Positions 13,541-14,245 of a stretch of DNA of 14,245 nt are shown one piece after another; the first letter of the stretch is position 1, and each line of letters begins with the position of its first letter. The stretch covers positions 1 to 14,245 of the forward strand of contig CAMLOR010000069.1 in NCBI GenBank assembly GCA_946481615.1, written 5' to 3'. The position numbers were made by a program, and so were the translations under genes. Below the pieces are notes generated by a model that was given only the letters and a program-made list of their open reading frames with translations, did no database searches and was not told the DNA's origin. The DNA is from an uncultured Aquimonas sp. (GTDB taxonomy: Bacteria; Pseudomonadota; Gammaproteobacteria; Xanthomonadales; Xanthomonadaceae).

Positions 13541-13984
13541 ATGAGCCCGACCCCCGCCCAGCTCAACGAACTGATCGCCGTCCTCGTCGACGGCATCCGG
13601 TTCTACGAGGACGCGGCGCGCGCCATCGACGGTCCGTACCAGGCGCTGTTCCAGCGCCTCGCCAGCACCAAACGCGCCATCGTTTCCGACCTGCGCGCGG
13701 AAGTGGCGTTCCATGGCGAAGCGCCGGTCGAGGGCGGCACGCTGGCCGGTTCGCTGCGCCAGCACTACACCGACCTTCGCGCACGCATCTCCGAGAAGCC
13801 CGACGAGAAATACGTCTCGCAGCTAGAAGAAGCCGAGGACCGCATCCTGCGCGCCTTCACCGACGCGCTCACCACCTCCGAACGCGCCGAGGTGCGCCAA
13901 GTGGCGCAGAACTACTTGCCCGACATCAAGCGCATGCACGAGGAAATGCGCACGCTCAAGGCGCAGTTCAAACACGCGGCGTAA
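13541..13984 (+). CDS. DUF2383 / PA2169-type four-helix-bundle protein
   Basis: A 147-residue, almost wholly helical cytoplasmic protein of the PA2169/DUF2383 family, ferritin-like in shape. Landmarks are LNELIAVLVDGIRFYEDAAR (about 8-27), FQRLASTKRAIVSDLRAEVA, GTLAGSLRQHYTDLRARISE, LEEAEDRILRAFTDAL and a closing helix with YLPDIKRMHEEMRTLKAQ. The family is linked in annotation to stress-type genes, but its biochemical role is not known. ATG 13541 gives the usual family start. The Shine-Dalgarno is weak (at best GGGA near 13518-13521, partly in the leader stem). Upstream are the sigma-54 promoter, IHF-like site and hairpin; downstream is a strong terminator, so it is a single-gene unit. Confidence 0.9.
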   Translation: MSPTPAQLNELIAVLVDGIRFYEDAARAIDGPYQALFQRLASTKRAIVSDLRAEVAFHGEAPVEGGTLAGSLRQHYTDLRARISEKPDEKYVSQLEEAEDRILRAFTDALTTSERAEVRQVAQNYLPDIKRMHEEMRTLKAQFKHAA

Positions 13985-14002
13985 CGCGCCGCACGACTTC
14001 GG

Positions 14003-14029
14003 ACGCGCGCTGTAGCAGGCAGCGCGCGT
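14003..14029 (+). other. GC-rich hairpin between the DUF2383 gene and its terminator
   Basis: ACGCGCGCTG (14003-14012) pairs perfectly with CAGCGCGCGT (14020-14029) around a seven-base loop. It begins 18 bases after the stop codon and precedes the intrinsic terminator by ten bases. With no T-tract it more likely protects the 3' end than terminates. Confidence 0.5.
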
Positions 14030-14039
14030 TCAAGACCGC

Positions 14040-14069
14040 AAAGGGCCCGTTCGCGGGCCCTTTGTTTTT
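14040..14069 (+). terminator. Rho-independent terminator of the DUF2383 gene
   Basis: AAAGGGCCCG (14040-14049) pairs with CGGGCCCTTT (14054-14063) around a TTCG tetraloop, followed by GTTTTT. This is a textbook intrinsic terminator, about 55 bases after the stop at 13984. Confidence 0.93.
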
Positions 14070-14137
14070 GCCGTCTTCTAGCAGCGGTGCGCTTCGCGGG
14101 ACGCGGGGGCGCTCGGGGGTTCGGGGATGGGTTGCGC

Positions 14138-14241
14138 CGCCCGCGCTGCGCGCGGGTGCCCTCCGGTCGCCGGGGGTTTTCGATCGCACATCCATGTGCG
14201 AACGAAAACTGCGCGCATCCTGCGCGCACCGGCTTCGCCGG
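14138..14241. repeat. Tandem run of four hairpins in gene-free DNA
   Basis: Four palindromes follow one another. First, CCCGCGC/GCGCGGG (core 14140-14156). Second, a near-perfect 34-bp palindrome (14176-14209) with one mismatch in 16 pairs and centre CATCCATG. Third, TGCGCGCA at 14210-14217 and again at 14221-14228. Fourth, CCGGC/GCCGG (14229-14241). No credible gene lies in 14070-14245. The arms carry T on the left and A on the right, so none is a normal terminator. It looks like an intergenic palindromic repeat cluster. Confidence 0.5.
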
Positions 14242-14245
14242 CCTG

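Noticed and set aside
14176..14209. The 34-bp palindrome as a bidirectional terminator
   Set aside because: On both strands the T-run is in the left arm and A-run in the right arm with no T-tract after the stem, so it does not fit intrinsic termination.
13912..14229. Small minus-strand open frames over the DUF2383 3' end and the hairpin cluster
   Set aside because: They cross a strong intrinsic terminator and several palindromes, are Arg/Pro-rich and have no recognisable domain.

Overview
The window is chromosomal DNA from a high-GC gammaproteobacterium. Codons end mostly in G or C. Protein style (a YdiI-like hotdog thioesterase, a TPR/sulfotransferase-type protein, a DUF2383 protein, a Gly-zipper protein ending in MPGDFDRDGR) and a dispersed inverted repeat of the type seen in xanthomonads point to the Lysobacteraceae/Xanthomonadaceae (Lysobacter-like). 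This placement is inferred from recognition of families, not from a marker gene. No tRNA, rRNA, CRISPR, prophage or insertion sequence was seen.

Layout. 1-1070 (+): the C-terminus of an unknown protein, a PaaI/YdiI-type thioesterase and a DUF1697 protein, tightly packed. 1123-2031 (+): an AraC-type regulator with a GyrI-like domain, overlapping at its 3' end a convergent fatty acid desaturase (2992-1964, -). 2993-3305 is a non-coding regulatory stretch. 3306-4390 (+): a Gly-zipper protein, a strong terminator, then an exported protein with a Gly/Lys-rich tail. 4511-7650 (+): a TonB-dependent receptor overlapping by 4 bp a REC-EAL response regulator, a likely c-di-GMP phosphodiesterase. 7711-9509 (+): a PlsC-type acyltransferase overlapping by 4 bp a YheT-like alpha/beta hydrolase. 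9581-9668: a dispersed inverted repeat. 9739-13352 (+): an operon of a TPR/degenerate sulfotransferase protein, a PEBP (YbhB/YbcL) protein and undecaprenyl-diphosphatase UppP. 13541-13984 (+): a DUF2383/PA2169-type four-helix protein, closed by a strong terminator. 14138-14241: a run of four hairpins with no gene.

The best non-coding signal is a matched promoter design at two genes about 10 kb apart. The Gly-zipper gene (3306) and the DUF2383 gene (13541) each have a sigma-54-like -24/-12 element, an IHF-like site about 30 bp upstream of its GG, and a leader of about 70 nt folding into a GC-rich hairpin. The 13415-13519 copy is the stronger: a 12-of-13 match to the -24/-12 consensus, a full match to the IHF consensus, and an uninterrupted 18-bp stem right after the predicted start site. 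This suggests the two genes belong to one RpoN/IHF regulon; the activator is not in the window.

Most coding genes are ordinary envelope, lipid and signalling functions. The main coding points of interest are the translationally coupled receptor/phosphodiesterase pair and the sulfotransferase-like domain that has lost its cofactor-binding loop.
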